Shown: positions 20,844 to 33,374, counted from the first letter of the stretch. The stretch: 64,000 bases of DNA from Pseudomonas sp. JQ170C (GCF_035581345.1 NZ_CP141608.1:1196001-1260000), one strand, 5' to 3'. Numbers and translations are program-made. Notes: generated by a model from the letters alone, not told the origin.

Positions 20844-22223
20844 ATGTCTTTTACCCGGCGACAAATTCTCGGTGGCCTCAGCGGCCTGGTGGCGATCGGC
20901 CTGGGCGCTGGAGGCGCGGCCCGCTACTGGCTGGGTCGTCCTGATCCGAATGCCGGGCACGACTACGAGTTGATCGCAGCGCCATTGGATGTGGAGCTGG
21001 TGTCGGGTTTCAAGACCGAGGCCTGGGCCTTTGGTCCGTCGGCACCGGGGACCGAGCTGCGGGCGCGGCAAGGTGACTGGCTGCGGGTGCGCTTCATCAA
21101 TCACCTGCCGGTTCCGACCACCATTCACTGGCACGGCATCCGCCTGCCGCTGGAGATGGATGGGGTGCCGTACGTCTCGCAACTGCCGGTGCTGCCGGGT
21201 GAGTATTTCGATTACAAATTCCGCGTGCCCGACGCCGGCAGCTATTGGTACCACCCTCATGTGAACAGTTCCGAAGAGCTGGGCCGTGGGCTGGTGGGCC
21301 CGCTGATCGTCGAGGAGCGCGAGCCTACCGGCTTCAAGCACGAGCGCACCCTGAGCCTGAAAAACTGGCACGTGGACGAGCAGGGCGCCTACCTGCCGTT
21401 CAGTATTCCCCGCGAGGCGGCGCGCGGCGGCACGGCCGGGCGGCTGATCACCATCAACGGCCAGCCCAATGCGGTGGTCGATATGCCTGCCGGGCAGATC
21501 GTGCGGGTGCGCCTGCTCAACCTGGACAACACCCTGACCTATCGCATCAACCTCAAAGGCAACTTCGAGGCGAAGGTGTATGCGCTCGACGGCAACCCGG
21601 TCACCCCGCGCCCACTCGGAAAGGCCTACTGGCTGGGCCCTGGCATGCGTATCTGCCTGGCAATCAAGATGCCGCCGGCGGGTGAGGAAATCTCCCTGCG
21701 CGACGGCTCCGTGCGCCTGGGCACCCTGCGTTCGGTAGCCAGCAGCGAGGCGCCGGGTGACTGGCCGCCAGCGCTGCCAGCCAACCCGGTGGCCGAGCCG
21801 GACCTGGCCAATGCCGAGAAGATCAATTTCAACTTCGAGTGGGTCGGGTCGGTGTCGGTGAACACCGAGAACGGCGCGCCACCGAGCCTGTGGCAGATCA
21901 ACGGCAAGGCCTGGGACATCACCGACAAGACCTGCGCCGACCGCCCGATCGCCACGCTCAAGAAGGGCAAGAGCTATATCTTCGAGCTCAAGAACATGAC
22001 CCAGTACCAGCACCCGATTCACCTGCATGGCATGAGTTTCAAGGTGATCGCCTCCAATCGGCACAAAATTGAAGAGCCGTGGTTCACCGACACCTATCTG
22101 CTGGGCAAGAACGAGCGTGCCCAGGTAGCGCTGGTGGCGGATAACCCGGGGACCTGGATGTTCCATTGCCACGTGATCGACCACATGGAAACCGGCCTGA
22201 TGGCCGCGATCGAGGTGGTGTGA
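20844..22223 (+). CDS. Tat-exported multicopper oxidase
   Basis: This is a 459-residue laccase-like oxidase expected in the periplasm. Its Tat signal contains TRRQILGG (R5-R6) and a hydrophobic stretch to about residue 27. All copper ligands are visible: H95 and H97 (HWHG), H137 and H139 (HPH), H390, H393 and H395 (HPIHLHG), and H441-C442-H443 plus H447. The type 1 axial position appears to be L452. I place the start at the ATG 20844, because upstream codons would separate the Tat motif from the N-terminus. The stop overlaps the tadA start. The substrate (metal or phenolic) is unknown. Confidence 0.87.
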   Translation: MSFTRRQILGGLSGLVAIGLGAGGAARYWLGRPDPNAGHDYELIAAPLDVELVSGFKTEAWAFGPSAPGTELRARQGDWLRVRFINHLPVPTTIHWHGIRLPLEMDGVPYVSQLPVLPGEYFDYKFRVPDAGSYWYHPHVNSSEELGRGLVGPLIVEEREPTGFKHERTLSLKNWHVDEQGAYLPFSIPREAARGGTAGRLITINGQPNAVVDMPAGQIVRVRLLNLDNTLTYRINLKGNFEAKVYALDGNPVTPRPLGKAYWLGPGMRICLAIKMPPAGEEISLRDGSVRLGTLRSVASSEAPGDWPPALPANPVAEPDLANAEKINFNFEWVGSVSVNTENGAPPSLWQINGKAWDITDKTCADRPIATLKKGKSYIFELKNMTQYQHPIHLHGMSFKVIASNRHKIEEPWFTDTYLLGKNERAQVALVADNPGTWMFHCHVIDHMETGLMAAIEVV

Positions 22224-22705
22224 TGCGTCAGCCACTTATCGTTGATCGCAGCCGCGATCAGGAATTCATGCGCCAGGCCCTGGACCTGGCTGCCCAGGGC
22301 GCTGCCATGGGCGAGGTGCCTGTGGGGGCTGTGCTGGTGCAACATGGCCAGGTCGTCGGGCGCGGTTTCAACTGCCCGATCAGCGGCAGCGACCCCAGCG
22401 CCCATGCCGAAATGGTCGCCATCCGGGCTGCGGCCCAGGCGGCAAGCAACTACCGGCTGCCGGGCAGCACCCTCTACGTGACCCTGGAGCCCTGCAGCAT
22501 GTGCGCCGGGCTGATCGTTCACTCGCGCATCGCTCGGGTGGTCTATGGCGCCCTGGAGCCCAAGGCGGGGGTGATACAGAGCCAGGGACAGTTCTTCGCC
22601 CAGGGGTTTCTCAACCACCGGGTGATGTTCGAGGGGGGCGTGCTGGCGGAGGAGTGTGGAGCGATTCTGTCGGAGTTCTTCAGGGCGCGCCGGGCAAAAT
22701 CCTGA
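22223..22705 (+). CDS. tadA: tRNA adenosine(34) deaminase
   Basis: This 160-residue zinc deaminase converts A34 to inosine in tRNA-Arg(ACG), which is essential for decoding. It has the zinc ligands H61 with catalytic E63 (HAE) and C91/C94 in PCSMC, followed by the family stretch GALEPKAG. The ATG at 22223 overlaps the TGA of the multicopper oxidase gene by one base, so the two are translationally linked. Confidence 0.94.
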   Translation: MRQPLIVDRSRDQEFMRQALDLAAQGAAMGEVPVGAVLVQHGQVVGRGFNCPISGSDPSAHAEMVAIRAAAQAASNYRLPGSTLYVTLEPCSMCAGLIVHSRIARVVYGALEPKAGVIQSQGQFFAQGFLNHRVMFEGGVLAEECGAILSEFFRARRAKS

Positions 22706-22710
22706 AGCGG

Positions 22711-22779
22711 TAGGAGCGGGCTTGCCCCGCGAGGCGGTGTGACAGACCAATCGCTATCGCGGGGCAAGCCCGCTTCTAC
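22711..22779. repeat. REP pair, outward type with 24-nt spacer
   Basis: REP copies at 22711-22732 and 22757-22779 are inverted and separated by 24 nt. The element lies between the convergent tadA and mltF genes. Confidence 0.88.
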
Positions 22780-22792
22780 GGTGGGGTCATGG

Positions 22793-24313
<1,521 letters not shown>

Positions 24314-24499
24314 CTAGCGGTCTTTACGATAGAGGGTGGCAGGTTACTACGCTTGCGTGGTTTTTTTGACCCCCAAGTCCGGTTTGTTCCGCCGACATGC
24401 GGCCGCGTCAGAATGCTGTGTTGCGGGTGCCGGAACCATCGGATTTAGGCTAGAATGCACGGCCTCTAAGCACACCCCCTTCCTGAGGCTGTCCCGACG

Positions 24500-27400
24500 A
24501 TGTTGATCCTGCGCGGCGCTCCTGCCCTTTCTGCCTTTCGCCACGGTAAATTACTCGAGCAATTGAGCCAGAAAGTCCCCGCTGTTAGTGGTTTGTATGC
24601 TGAATTCGCTCATTTCGCCGAGGTTGACGGCGAGCTGACCGCCGACCAACAGCACGTGCTTGCGCGCCTGCTCAAGTACGGTCCAAGCGTTCCGGTACAG
24701 GAGCCGACCGGGCGTCTGTTCCTGGTCATGCCGCGATTCGGCACCATCTCGCCCTGGTCGAGCAAGGCCAGCGACATTGCCCACAACTGCGGCCTGGAAA
24801 ATATCCGTCGTCTGGAACGCGGTATCGCCTTCTATGTCACCGGCCAGCTGAGCGACGCTGAAGCAGCCGACGTCACCGACGTGCTGCACGACCGCATGAC
24901 CCAGATGGTGCTGACCAAGCTTGAAGACGCCGCCGGCCTGTTCAGTCATGCCCAGCCCAAGCCGATGACCTCCGTGGACATCCTTGGCGGCGGCCGCGCC
25001 GCGCTGGAAAAGGCCAACGTCGACCTGGGCCTGGCCCTGGCCGAAGACGAAGTCGACTATCTGGTCGCCGCCTTCCAGGGCCTCAAGCGCAACCCCAACG
25101 ACATCGAACTGATGATGTTCGCCCAGGCCAACTCCGAGCATTGCCGTCACAAGATCTTCAACGCCAGTTGGGATATCGACGGCCAGAGCCAGGAAAAAAG
25201 CCTGTTCGGCATGATCAAGAACACCTACCAGATGCACAGCGAAGGCGTGCTGTCCGCTTACAAGGACAACGCTTCGGTGATCGTCGGTAACGTCGCCGGC
25301 CGCTTCTTCCCGAACCCTGAAACCCGCCAGTACGGCGCGGTGCAGGAGCCGGTGCACATCCTGATGAAGGTCGAGACCCACAACCACCCGACCGCCATCT
25401 CGCCGTTCTCCGGCGCGTCCACCGGTTCCGGTGGCGAAATCCGCGACGAAGGTGCAACCGGCCGTGGCGCCAAGCCAAAAGCCGGCCTGACCGGCTTCAC
25501 CGTCTCCAACCTGAACATTCCTGGCTTCGAGCAGCCATGGGAACAGGCCTACGGCAAGCCGGACCGTATCGTCACCGCCCTGGACATCATGATTGAAGGC
25601 CCGCTCGGCGGCGCGGCGTTCAACAACGAGTTCGGCCGTCCGGCGCTGACTGGCTACTTCCGTACCTTCGAGCAGTCGATCAACACCCCCCACGGTGAAG
25701 AAGTGCGCGGCTACCACAAGCCGATCATGCTCGCCGGCGGCATGGGCAACATTCGCGAAGATCACGTGCAGAAGGGCGAGATCACCGTCGGCGCCAAGCT
25801 GATCGTCCTCGGTGGCCCGGCCATGCTGATCGGCCTGGGCGGCGGCGCGGCTTCGTCGGTAGACACCGGCGCCAGCTCCGCAGACCTGGACTTCGCCTCG
25901 GTGCAGCGCGAGAACCCAGAAATGGAGCGCCGCTGCCAGGAGGTCATCGACCGTTGCTGGCAGATGGGCGACAACAACCCGATCGCCTTCATCCACGACG
26001 TCGGCGCAGGCGGTATCTCCAACGCCTTCCCTGAGCTGGTCAACGACGGTGGCCGCGGTGGCCGCTTCGAGCTGCGCAATGTGCCCAATGACGAGCCGGG
26101 CATGGCCCCGCACGAAATCTGGAGCAACGAATCTCAGGAACGTTACGTTCTGGCGGTCGACGCGGCCGACTTCGAGCGCTTCCAGGCCATCTGCGAGCGC
26201 GAGCGCTGCCCGTTTGCAGTCGTGGGCGAGGCGACTGCCGAGCCACACCTGACCGTTACCGACAGCCACTTCGGCAACAGCCCGGTAGACATGCCGCTGG
26301 ACGTGCTGCTGGGCAAGCCGCCGCGCATGCACCGTTCGGTTACCCGCGAAGCGGAACTGGGCGACGATTTCGACCCAAGCGCCCTGGAGCTGCAAGACTC
26401 CGTCGAGCGCGTGCTGCGTCACCCGGCCGTTGCCAGCAAGAGCTTCCTGATCACCATTGGCGACCGCACCATCACCGGCCTGGTTGCCCGCGACCAGATG
26501 GTCGGCCCTTGGCAGGTGCCGGTGGCGGATGTTGCCGTCACTGCCACCAGCTTCGACGTCTACACCGGTGAAGCCATGGCCATGGGCGAGCGTACCCCGT
26601 TGGCCCTGCTCGACGCCCCGGCTTCGGGCCGCATGGCCATCGGCGAGACGCTGACCAACATGGCCGCCTCGCGTATCGAAAAACTGTCCGACATCAAGCT
26701 GTCGGCCAACTGGATGTCCGCAGCCGGTCACCCGGGTGAAGACGCGCGTCTTTACGACACCGTCAAGGCCGTGGGCATGGAACTGTGCCCTGAGCTGGGC
26801 CTGACCATTCCGGTGGGCAAGGACTCCATGTCCATGAAAACCCGCTGGAGTGAAGAGGGCGCGGAAAAATCCGTCACCTCGCCGCTGTCGCTGATTGTCA
26901 CCGGCTTCGCACCGGTCACCGACATTCGCAAGACCCTGACCCCTGAACTGCGCATGGACAAGGGCGAGACCGATCTGATCCTGATCGACCTCGGCCGTGG
27001 CAAGAACCGCATGGGCGCCTCGATCCTGGCCCAGACCCACGGCAAGCTCGGCAGCCAGGCACCGGACGTCGACGACGCTGAAGACCTCAAGGCCTTCTTC
27101 GCCGTGATCCAGGGCCTGAATGCCGATGGTCACCTGCTGGCCTACCACGACCGTTCCGACGGTGGCCTGATGACCACTGTGCTGGAAATGGCCTTTGCCG
27201 GTCATTGCGGCCTGGAGCTGGAACTCGACACCCTGACCAGCAAGCGTGAAAAAATTGCCGCCATCCTCTTCAACGAGGAGCTGGGCGCGGTGATCCAGGT
27301 GCATCAGGACGCTACCCCGGACGTGCTGGCCCAGTTCAGCGCTGCCGGCCTGGGTGAAGACTGCGTCGCGGTGATCGGCCAGCCGATCAACAACGGCGAA

Positions 27401-28399
27401 GTGCTGATCAAGCTGGCCGGTGAAGAGCTGTTCAAGGGCGACCGTCGTCTGCTGCAGCGCCAGTGGGCTGAAACCAGCTACAAGATCCAGCGCCTGCGTG
27501 ACAACGCCGAGTGTGCCGACCAGGAATTCGACGTCCTGCTCGAAGAAGACAACCCGGGTCTGTCGGCCAAGCTTGGCTTCGACGTCAACGACAACATCGC
27601 GGCGCCTTACATCAAGAAGGGCGTCCGTCCTCAGGTGGCGGTGCTGCGTGAGCAGGGCGTCAACGGCCAGGTCGAGATGGCAGCCGCCTTCGATCGCGCC
27701 GGCTTCAACGCCATCGACGTGCACATGAGCGATATCCTCGCCGGTCGCGTTGACCTGAACGCGTTCAAGGGCCTGGTGGCCTGCGGTGGTTTCTCGTACG
27801 GCGACGTACTGGGCGCCGGTGAAGGCTGGGCCAAGTCTGCGCTGTTCAACAGCCGTGCCCGTGATGCCTTCCAGGGCTTCTTCGAGCGTACCGACAGCTT
27901 CACCCTGGGTGTGTGCAACGGTTGCCAGATGATGTCCAACCTGCACGAGCTGATTCCGGGCAGCGAGTTCTGGCCGCATTTCGTGCGTAACCGTTCCGAG
28001 CAGTTCGAGGCCCGTGTGGCCATGGTCGAAGTGCAGAAGTCGAACTCGATCTTCCTGCAGGGCATGGCCGGTTCGCGCATGCCAATCGCCATCGCCCACG
28101 GTGAAGGTCACGCCGAATTCGCCAGCCAGGAAGCCCTGCTTGAAGCCGACCTGTCCGGTTGCGTGGCCCTGCGCTTCGTCGATAACCACGGCAAGGTCAC
28201 CGAGACCTACCCGGCCAACCCGAACGGTTCGCCGCGCGGGATCACCGGTCTTACCAGCCGCGACGGTCGCGTCACCATCATGATGCCGCACCCTGAGCGA
28301 GTCTTCCGTGCCGTGCAGAACTCCTGGCGTCCGGATGACTGGAACGAAGACGCGGCGTGGATGCGCATGTTCCGCAACGCGCGGGTATGGGTGAACTAA
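24500..28399 (+). CDS. purL: Phosphoribosylformylglycinamidine synthase
   Basis: This 1299-residue large-form PurL makes FGAM from FGAR, glutamine and ATP in purine synthesis. The N-terminal domain is followed by two AIRS-like halves (for example [24 protein letters not shown] and [14 protein letters not shown]) and a C-terminal glutaminase domain. The glutaminase has C1139 in GVCNGCQ and H1264/E1266 in MPHPERVF. The ATG at 24500 is the family start. A TAGAAT-like -10 lies at 24451-24456 without a clear -35. It is divergent from mltF. Confidence 0.97.
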   Translation: MLILRGAPALSAFRHGKLLEQLSQKVPAVSGLYAEFAHFAEVDGELTADQQHVLARLLKYGPSVPVQEPTGRLFLVMPRFGTISPWSSKASDIAHNCGLENIRRLERGIAFYVTGQLSDAEAADVTDVLHDRMTQMVLTKLEDAAGLFSHAQPKPMTSVDILGGGRAALEKANVDLGLALAEDEVDYLVAAFQGLKRNPNDIELMMFAQANSEHCRHKIFNASWDIDGQSQEKSLFGMIKNTYQMHSEGVLSAYKDNASVIVGNVAGRFFPNPETRQYGAVQEPVHILMKVETHNHPTAISPFSGASTGSGGEIRDEGATGRGAKPKAGLTGFTVSNLNIPGFEQPWEQAYGKPDRIVTALDIMIEGPLGGAAFNNEFGRPALTGYFRTFEQSINTPHGEEVRGYHKPIMLAGGMGNIREDHVQKGEITVGAKLIVLGGPAMLIGLGGGAASSVDTGASSADLDFASVQRENPEMERRCQEVIDRCWQMGDNNPIAFIHDVGAGGISNAFPELVNDGGRGGRFELRNVPNDEPGMAPHEIWSNESQERYVLAVDAADFERFQAICERERCPFAVVGEATAEPHLTVTDSHFGNSPVDMPLDVLLGKPPRMHRSVTREAELGDDFDPSALELQDSVERVLRHPAVASKSFLITIGDRTITGLVARDQMVGPWQVPVADVAVTATSFDVYTGEAMAMGERTPLALLDAPASGRMAIGETLTNMAASRIEKLSDIKLSANWMSAAGHPGEDARLYDTVKAVGMELCPELGLTIPVGKDSMSMKTRWSEEGAEKSVTSPLSLIVTGFAPVTDIRKTLTPELRMDKGETDLILIDLGRGKNRMGASILAQTHGKLGSQAPDVDDAEDLKAFFAVIQGLNADGHLLAYHDRSDGGLMTTVLEMAFAGHCGLELELDTLTSKREKIAAILFNEELGAVIQVHQDATPDVLAQFSAAGLGEDCVAVIGQPINNGEVLIKLAGEELFKGDRRLLQRQWAETSYKIQRLRDNAECADQEFDVLLEEDNPGLSAKLGFDVNDNIAAPYIKKGVRPQVAVLREQGVNGQVEMAAAFDRAGFNAIDVHMSDILAGRVDLNAFKGLVACGGFSYGDVLGAGEGWAKSALFNSRARDAFQGFFERTDSFTLGVCNGCQMMSNLHELIPGSEFWPHFVRNRSEQFEARVAMVEVQKSNSIFLQGMAGSRMPIAIAHGEGHAEFASQEALLEADLSGCVALRFVDNHGKVTETYPANPNGSPRGITGLTSRDGRVTIMMPHPERVFRAVQNSWRPDDWNEDAAWMRMFRNARVWVN

Positions 28400-28401
28400 G
28401 G

Positions 28402-28713
28402 GTGTACAAGCTCGCCTTCTTCGTCCCGCCCAGCCATGTGGACGTGGTCAAGACCGCAGTGTTCGCCGCTGGCGGCGGACGCATCGGCGACTACGACTGC
28501 TGCGCCTGGCAAGTGTTGGGCCAGGGCCAGTTCCGCCCGCTGGAGGGCAGCCAGCCGTTCATCGGGCAGTCTGGTGTGGTCGAGCAGGTCGAAGAGTGGC
28601 GGGTGGAGCTGGTGGTGGCCGACGCATTGATTGCGTCGGTGGTCGCTGCGCTCAAGCAGAGCCATCCTTACGAAACCCCGGCTTATGAGGTCTGGCAACT
28701 CGCAGATTTCTGA
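28402..28713 (+). CDS. YqfO/NIF3-like small protein
   Basis: This is a 103-residue protein resembling the YqfO domain that is inserted in some NIF3 (DUF34) proteins. It has YKLAFFVPPSHVDVVKTAVFAAGGGRIGDYDCCAWQ at the N-terminus and SHPYETPAYEVW at the C-terminus. Starting at the GTG 28402, it begins 2 nt after the purL stop; an ATG at 28387 inside purL is the alternative. Close spacing suggests co-transcription with purL. Function is not established in the family; PII-like trimeric folds are known for it. Confidence 0.75.
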   Translation: MYKLAFFVPPSHVDVVKTAVFAAGGGRIGDYDCCAWQVLGQGQFRPLEGSQPFIGQSGVVEQVEEWRVELVVADALIASVVAALKQSHPYETPAYEVWQLADF

Positions 28714-28721
28714 GGCCACTC

Positions 28722-28761
28722 AAAAAGCCGCGACCGGTTCAACACCGGTCGCGGCTTTTTT
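28722..28761. terminator. Bidirectional terminator
   Basis: AAAAAGCCGCGACCGG and CCGGTCGCGGCTTTTTT form a 16-bp stem with a 7-nt loop. It ends the purL unit on one strand and the exoprotein gene on the other. Confidence 0.9.
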
Positions 28762-28789
28762 GTGCCTGCAGGGGGCACGTTGGTGCAGG

Positions 28790-31700
28790 TTAATGGTTGC
28801 TGGTGGGCTGATTGACACTCGATGCCACGGTGGTGGTGCGGTCGTGGCCACTGGTGCGAACCAGCCCCAGGTCAAAGGGCTTTTCGTCGTTGGTGCTGCT
28901 GTTGCCGGGCTTGTAGGCTTCGATCAGGCCAGTGATCAGGTCTGCCGGCGTGTTGGAGGCGTTGATGCCCACTTCGCGACGGTAGTCACGGCCGTTGAGC
29001 GTTTGCTGGGTGACAGCGCTTGAGCCCAGGTCAACCTTGCCCTTGGCGGTCTGAAGCCGGGCGCCGGACAGTTCGGTAGCGCCTGCGACATTCAGGTTGA
29101 TGCCGTCACGACCACTGAGCGCGCTTTGGCTGGTCACCGATTCGCGCTGGGTGTGTTCAAGCTTGAAGTTGAACGTGGGCGACAGGCCCGGATCGACTTT
29201 CTGCGCCACCGGCCCGACGGCTTTCTCGGCCTTGCCGCCCAACGGGCCGGCAAAGGCCTTGGCGGCATTGAGGTAGCCCTGTGGGTTCTTCTCTTTGCTC
29301 AGTCGAGCGTCGACGTCCACCTTCACGGCATTGATCCGGTCCTGGCGGCTGGCCACGCGCAGGCTGCCACCGATGTCACCCTCAATCATTCCCGCGTCCA
29401 TGCGTACGCCTTCCAGGCGAGTGTCGGCGAGGCTGTTGAGGGTGATGTGTTGAGCGCGCCACTGACTGTTCTGGTATGTGAGGTTGTCACGCTGATCGAT
29501 GACCCCCTGAAAGCGTCCATACAGCCCGCGCTTGTTTTCGTCCTTCGTGGCTCCCGGCATGCTGTTGAAACCTGCGCCTGCCGTGAGGTCCAGGTTGTTG
29601 CGGTGCTCGGTGCTGCGGGCGGCCTCGATCAAGGTGCCACCGTTGACGGCATTGATGGCCACCTTGCCCGCTGTGACGTTCACGCCTTGCAGATGCACGG
29701 CATCATCCTGAAAGTCGGTACTGGTGATGGCCACGGTATCGGTGGCAAACCATTGGGCGCCGGTCGCGGTGGTGCTGGTCTCGTCCGTGCGTCCGGAACC
29801 GATATGACCACCCAGGCCGCCGCCCTTGCCATTGGCGGACGTTTTGCCAAGCAGCTCCAATCCGCACCCCAGGCTGCTGCCCTGGGCCCGGTGGGTGTCG
29901 GTGGCCGCCTTGACTTGCAGGGGGCCATCGGCGTGCAGCGTGATACTGCCTACTTTGTTGTTGCTGCTACCGATGCGGGTGCCGACCAGCTCCAGGGTGC
30001 CGCCGGATTTGAGCAGTACATTCCCCTTGGCATCGACTTGCGCCACTCGGCCCTGGGTGTCTGCGCGCTCGGCTTTTTTCTGGTCCAGGTAGCCGCGAAA
30101 CTCCAGCCCCTTGCCGGCAGGGCTGTTGCCGCCCTTGGCCCAGGCGTCGCCTTTGAGCTCGTTCAGTTGCGAAAGCTGTTGATCCTGAGCCTGGGTCAAG
30201 CGCAGGTCGCCTGCCGCCTCTATCTTCAATGAGCCGTCACCGGCATCGAGGCGGGTGCCTTCGTAGATACCGTCACTGCCCAGTTGCACCTGGATGCCGG
30301 TCTGCCCGTAAAGGCTGCCGGGGCGTGCCGTTCGTGCGCTGTTGTCTGTTTGCTGGCGCCCACCTTTGCCGGAAAGGCGCAGGTTGATGTCGCTGCCGGT
30401 GCTGGTTTCGACCCGCGCGCCCGCCTCGACATCCAGTCGGTCGAGACGGCTGTGGCTGCTGTCGTAGGCGGCGGCCAGGCGATGGGATTGCGCCTCGATC
30501 GACAACGCCTCTTTCGCCGACCGGTATTGGCTGCCGGTATCCTCGATGGTCGTGGCCTTGACCTTGATGGCGCCCCCCGTGAGCTCGGTAACCTGTGCCG
30601 TGCTGGTCTGATGGCTTTCTTCGCGGTTCAGGTGCTTTGCATCAAGGTCGGCGCCCAGGGTAGGCGGGGCCAGGGCATCTTCGACACCTGACTGCTGGAA
30701 GCGACTGCCTTCTTCACCTTTGGCCAGCCGCTCAATCGGGCGGGTAATGTCACGATAAACAAGGCTCGCCCCCAGGCTTGCCTGCCAGTTCCTGTCGGTC
30801 AGCCTTGTGCTGTGGGTGTCGGCCTGTGCGCGGTTCTCAAGGGTGTCGGCTCCCACCAGCAAGGTCTCACCAGCCTTGATACTGGCCGCTTCGGTGACCA
30901 TCTTGCCGGTGTTGATCTTCAGGTCATGGCTGGCGGCAAGGCTGCTAGCCTGGGTCTGGGCGCCTGTTTCTTCCTTCACCTGTTGCTGGTGATAGCCCTC
31001 GAAGGCGCTGCCCACCGCGTCGATACCGCCACTGAGCTTGAGCCCGCCACCACTGTGTGTGGTGGTCGTCGTGGTGGCTTGCTCGTTGTGGGCGGCCGTC
31101 AGGTTCAGGTTCTTGGCGTCGATTTCCACATCGCCGCCATTGGCCGCGACATGGGAGCCGTTGATGGTGACATCGCTTTGGCTGATGAGCTGTACCTGGC
31201 CACCACTGAGCTCGCTGGCAATCTGTGTCGTGTCGTTTTTGCGGGTGTCGACGGTGCTGACGTTATAGCCCACTGAAGCGTTGTACTGGTGCGAATCGGC
31301 TTTCCCATCCACAGCGTCCTGGGTCTGGCTGGCGCTGGCGGTGAAGCCTCTGGCTTGCTCCTGGGTATGCAGGGTTTGCTGTTGTTCGGCGGTGCTGAGG
31401 GTGATGTCTTTTTGCGCCTTGAGTTGCAATTGCTGGCCGGCACTGAGCTTTGAGCCGATCACGCGAATCTCGTCGGCACTGGCCAGGCGCAGGTTGCTGT
31501 CGGACGACACATCGCTGACCAGCACCTCCTTGCGTTGCTCCTGGTGTTTCGTGGTGGTGCCTATCAGCCCGAACAGCTTGCTGTCGTCTTGGCGTTGGCT
31601 AAGGCTGGCTTCATTTTTCGCCGCTTCAATCGACAGCCGGGCCTTTTCGCTGACCAACAGGGCATCGCCCTTGCTCTTGACCGTCGAACCTCGGATTTGC

Positions 31701-33346
31701 ACTTCATCTGCCACGACGGTCAACGCGCCGTCGACCTGGATCGTGCTGCCGCTGGCTTTCTTGCCATTACCCTCGGTCTTGCCGTTCTTGCCAAAGAACG
31801 CGCCAGAAACCAGGTCGCCCCGGTAGTCCTTGCTGTTCTGGCTATGGTTGAGGGCGACTTCGGCCACCTCCAGGCTGCTGGCCTTGAGGGTGATATCCCC
31901 CGGGCTCACGACCTTGCTGCCCAGTAGTTGCGTAGCGCCACCGGACTCCAGGGACACCTGTTTTCCGGACAAGGTGCTCGCCTTGGCCCGTTCTTCATAG
32001 GCACTGCTGTCTTTGTCGCCGCGCCAGAGGTGCTTGCGATGGCGGATCTTTTCGTCGACCTGGCTGCTTTCGATACCGGCTGCAAGGGTGAGCGTATCGC
32101 CGGCCTTGACCTTGAGTTCTGAGCCGGCATCCACCGTTGCGGCCACCAGGTTCATGTTCTGTCCGGATTCCAGGGAAATGCCCTGGCTGGCGCGCAGCTC
32201 GGTGCCGTTGAGCGTGTTCTCGGTGCGGGTGGTGTCACGGCTGTAGGTTTCAGTGGTGACGAACCACCATTTGTTCTCGCGACTTTCGTTGTCTTTGGTC
32301 AGGTTTTTCCGGGTCTGGGTATCAAGGGTCAGGTTTTTCCCGGCGTTGGCCTGGATCTGCTGCGCATTGACGTTCACGGCGCTCAGGCCAAGATCCTGTG
32401 CGGCGGTCAGGGTCACTGCACCGTGTTCGGCGCTGAGCAGGCTGGATCGTGTGGCGTTGCCGCTGACCTGCAGGGCGCCCGCCGAATGGATCTCGATACC
32501 CTCACGGCCGATGACCTGTCGCGAGCCCACGTTGACGCCGGCGCCCTCGGCGGTGCTGACGATGCGGATACGGCCGGCCTGCATGGCGCCAAGCAAATTG
32601 GCATCGATGCTGCCATCGCCGGAAGCCAGGTGTTCGAGTAGCTGATGGTCGCTGTTGCGAATCAGGTTGCGTCCCGCCGTCAGGTTCAGCGTGTCGCGGG
32701 CCGTGAGCGGTCCCTTGGTGTCGATGCGTGGGGCAATCAGGTCGAGGGCGCCCTCAAGGTTGCGCTGGCCGCCGTCGAGTACCTGCAGGCTGCCGTTGGC
32801 GTTGCGGGTGTCGAGCTGATGGATGCCTTGCCCTTCGAGCACGACATTGCCAACCAGGAACCCCGCCCGGGTGGTGTTGATGAAGCTGCCGCCGTTGAGG
32901 GTGATGCCGTTGGGGTTGGCGAGGATGTAGTCGGCCGGTCGGCCGAAGATCTCCTGGGGGCCCTCGATGCGCGAGGCGTTTTTGCTGATGACTTCGGCGA
33001 GGATGGTCGAGGCGGCCTGGCCCTGGAACTGGGGGTTGGCTGCCAGGGCGCCGGCCAACTGCGATTGCCCTGCCTCAAGGGCGTTGTTGAGCACCACGCC
33101 GGGTGTGCGGACGTTGTAGTCCAGGAACTGGTTGTGCGACAGCCCAGTCCCGTTGGGGGTAACGATGTCGATGACCGGTACGCCGTGGCCGTTGGAGATC
33201 ACGGGGGTGCCGCCGGGGCCGGTAGTGGCCTGCAGGCCGTTGTCGGCATGGGCCATGTAGGGAGCAAGCAGGCTGACGGCAATCATCCAGCGCAGGTGAT
33301 TGGGCGATCGCCATGTGGGGGTAGGAAGGGTCGGTGTGGTGTACAT
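28790..33346 (-). CDS. Two-partner secretion exoprotein (filamentous haemagglutinin-like, HlpA-like)
   Basis: This is a 1518-residue secreted TpsA protein. A long signal region (residues 1-34, ending MAHA) precedes the TPS domain with NPNGI at 144-148 and INTTRAGFLVGN just after. The rest consists of beta-helix repeats (many GxLxLxA-type strands) and haemagglutinin repeats to about residue 1400. AGAGAG precedes the ATG. There is no VENN motif, no recognisable C-terminal toxin and no immunity gene downstream, so it looks like an adhesin and not a contact-dependent inhibition protein. It follows its transporter gene by 28 bp. It resembles, from memory, the P. putida HlpA adhesin. Confidence 0.87.
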   Translation of the reverse strand: MYTTPTLPTPTWRSPNHLRWMIAVSLLAPYMAHADNGLQATTGPGGTPVISNGHGVPVIDIVTPNGTGLSHNQFLDYNVRTPGVVLNNALEAGQSQLAGALAANPQFQGQAASTILAEVISKNASRIEGPQEIFGRPADYILANPNGITLNGGSFINTTRAGFLVGNVVLEGQGIHQLDTRNANGSLQVLDGGQRNLEGALDLIAPRIDTKGPLTARDTLNLTAGRNLIRNSDHQLLEHLASGDGSIDANLLGAMQAGRIRIVSTAEGAGVNVGSRQVIGREGIEIHSAGALQVSGNATRSSLLSAEHGAVTLTAAQDLGLSAVNVNAQQIQANAGKNLTLDTQTRKNLTKDNESRENKWWFVTTETYSRDTTRTENTLNGTELRASQGISLESGQNMNLVAATVDAGSELKVKAGDTLTLAAGIESSQVDEKIRHRKHLWRGDKDSSAYEERAKASTLSGKQVSLESGGATQLLGSKVVSPGDITLKASSLEVAEVALNHSQNSKDYRGDLVSGAFFGKNGKTEGNGKKASGSTIQVDGALTVVADEVQIRGSTVKSKGDALLVSEKARLSIEAAKNEASLSQRQDDSKLFGLIGTTTKHQEQRKEVLVSDVSSDSNLRLASADEIRVIGSKLSAGQQLQLKAQKDITLSTAEQQQTLHTQEQARGFTASASQTQDAVDGKADSHQYNASVGYNVSTVDTRKNDTTQIASELSGGQVQLISQSDVTINGSHVAANGGDVEIDAKNLNLTAAHNEQATTTTTTHSGGGLKLSGGIDAVGSAFEGYHQQQVKEETGAQTQASSLAASHDLKINTGKMVTEAASIKAGETLLVGADTLENRAQADTHSTRLTDRNWQASLGASLVYRDITRPIERLAKGEEGSRFQQSGVEDALAPPTLGADLDAKHLNREESHQTSTAQVTELTGGAIKVKATTIEDTGSQYRSAKEALSIEAQSHRLAAAYDSSHSRLDRLDVEAGARVETSTGSDINLRLSGKGGRQQTDNSARTARPGSLYGQTGIQVQLGSDGIYEGTRLDAGDGSLKIEAAGDLRLTQAQDQQLSQLNELKGDAWAKGGNSPAGKGLEFRGYLDQKKAERADTQGRVAQVDAKGNVLLKSGGTLELVGTRIGSSNNKVGSITLHADGPLQVKAATDTHRAQGSSLGCGLELLGKTSANGKGGGLGGHIGSGRTDETSTTATGAQWFATDTVAITSTDFQDDAVHLQGVNVTAGKVAINAVNGGTLIEAARSTEHRNNLDLTAGAGFNSMPGATKDENKRGLYGRFQGVIDQRDNLTYQNSQWRAQHITLNSLADTRLEGVRMDAGMIEGDIGGSLRVASRQDRINAVKVDVDARLSKEKNPQGYLNAAKAFAGPLGGKAEKAVGPVAQKVDPGLSPTFNFKLEHTQRESVTSQSALSGRDGINLNVAGATELSGARLQTAKGKVDLGSSAVTQQTLNGRDYRREVGINASNTPADLITGLIEAYKPGNSSTNDEKPFDLGLVRTSGHDRTTTVASSVNQPTSNH

Positions 33347-33374
33347 CGTGGTCTCTCTTTTTTTGGTTGTGACA

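Noticed and set aside
24551..28291. A 1246-codon open frame on the minus strand opposite purL
   Set aside because: It is the antisense shadow of purL. GC-rich codon use removes stops on the opposite strand. It has no ribosome site, no family resemblance and Val/Gly/His-rich composition.
28790..33346. Contact-dependent inhibition (CdiA-like) toxin in the exoprotein
   Set aside because: No VENN or similar boundary motif, no toxin-like C-terminus, and no small immunity gene before the terminator at 28722-28761.
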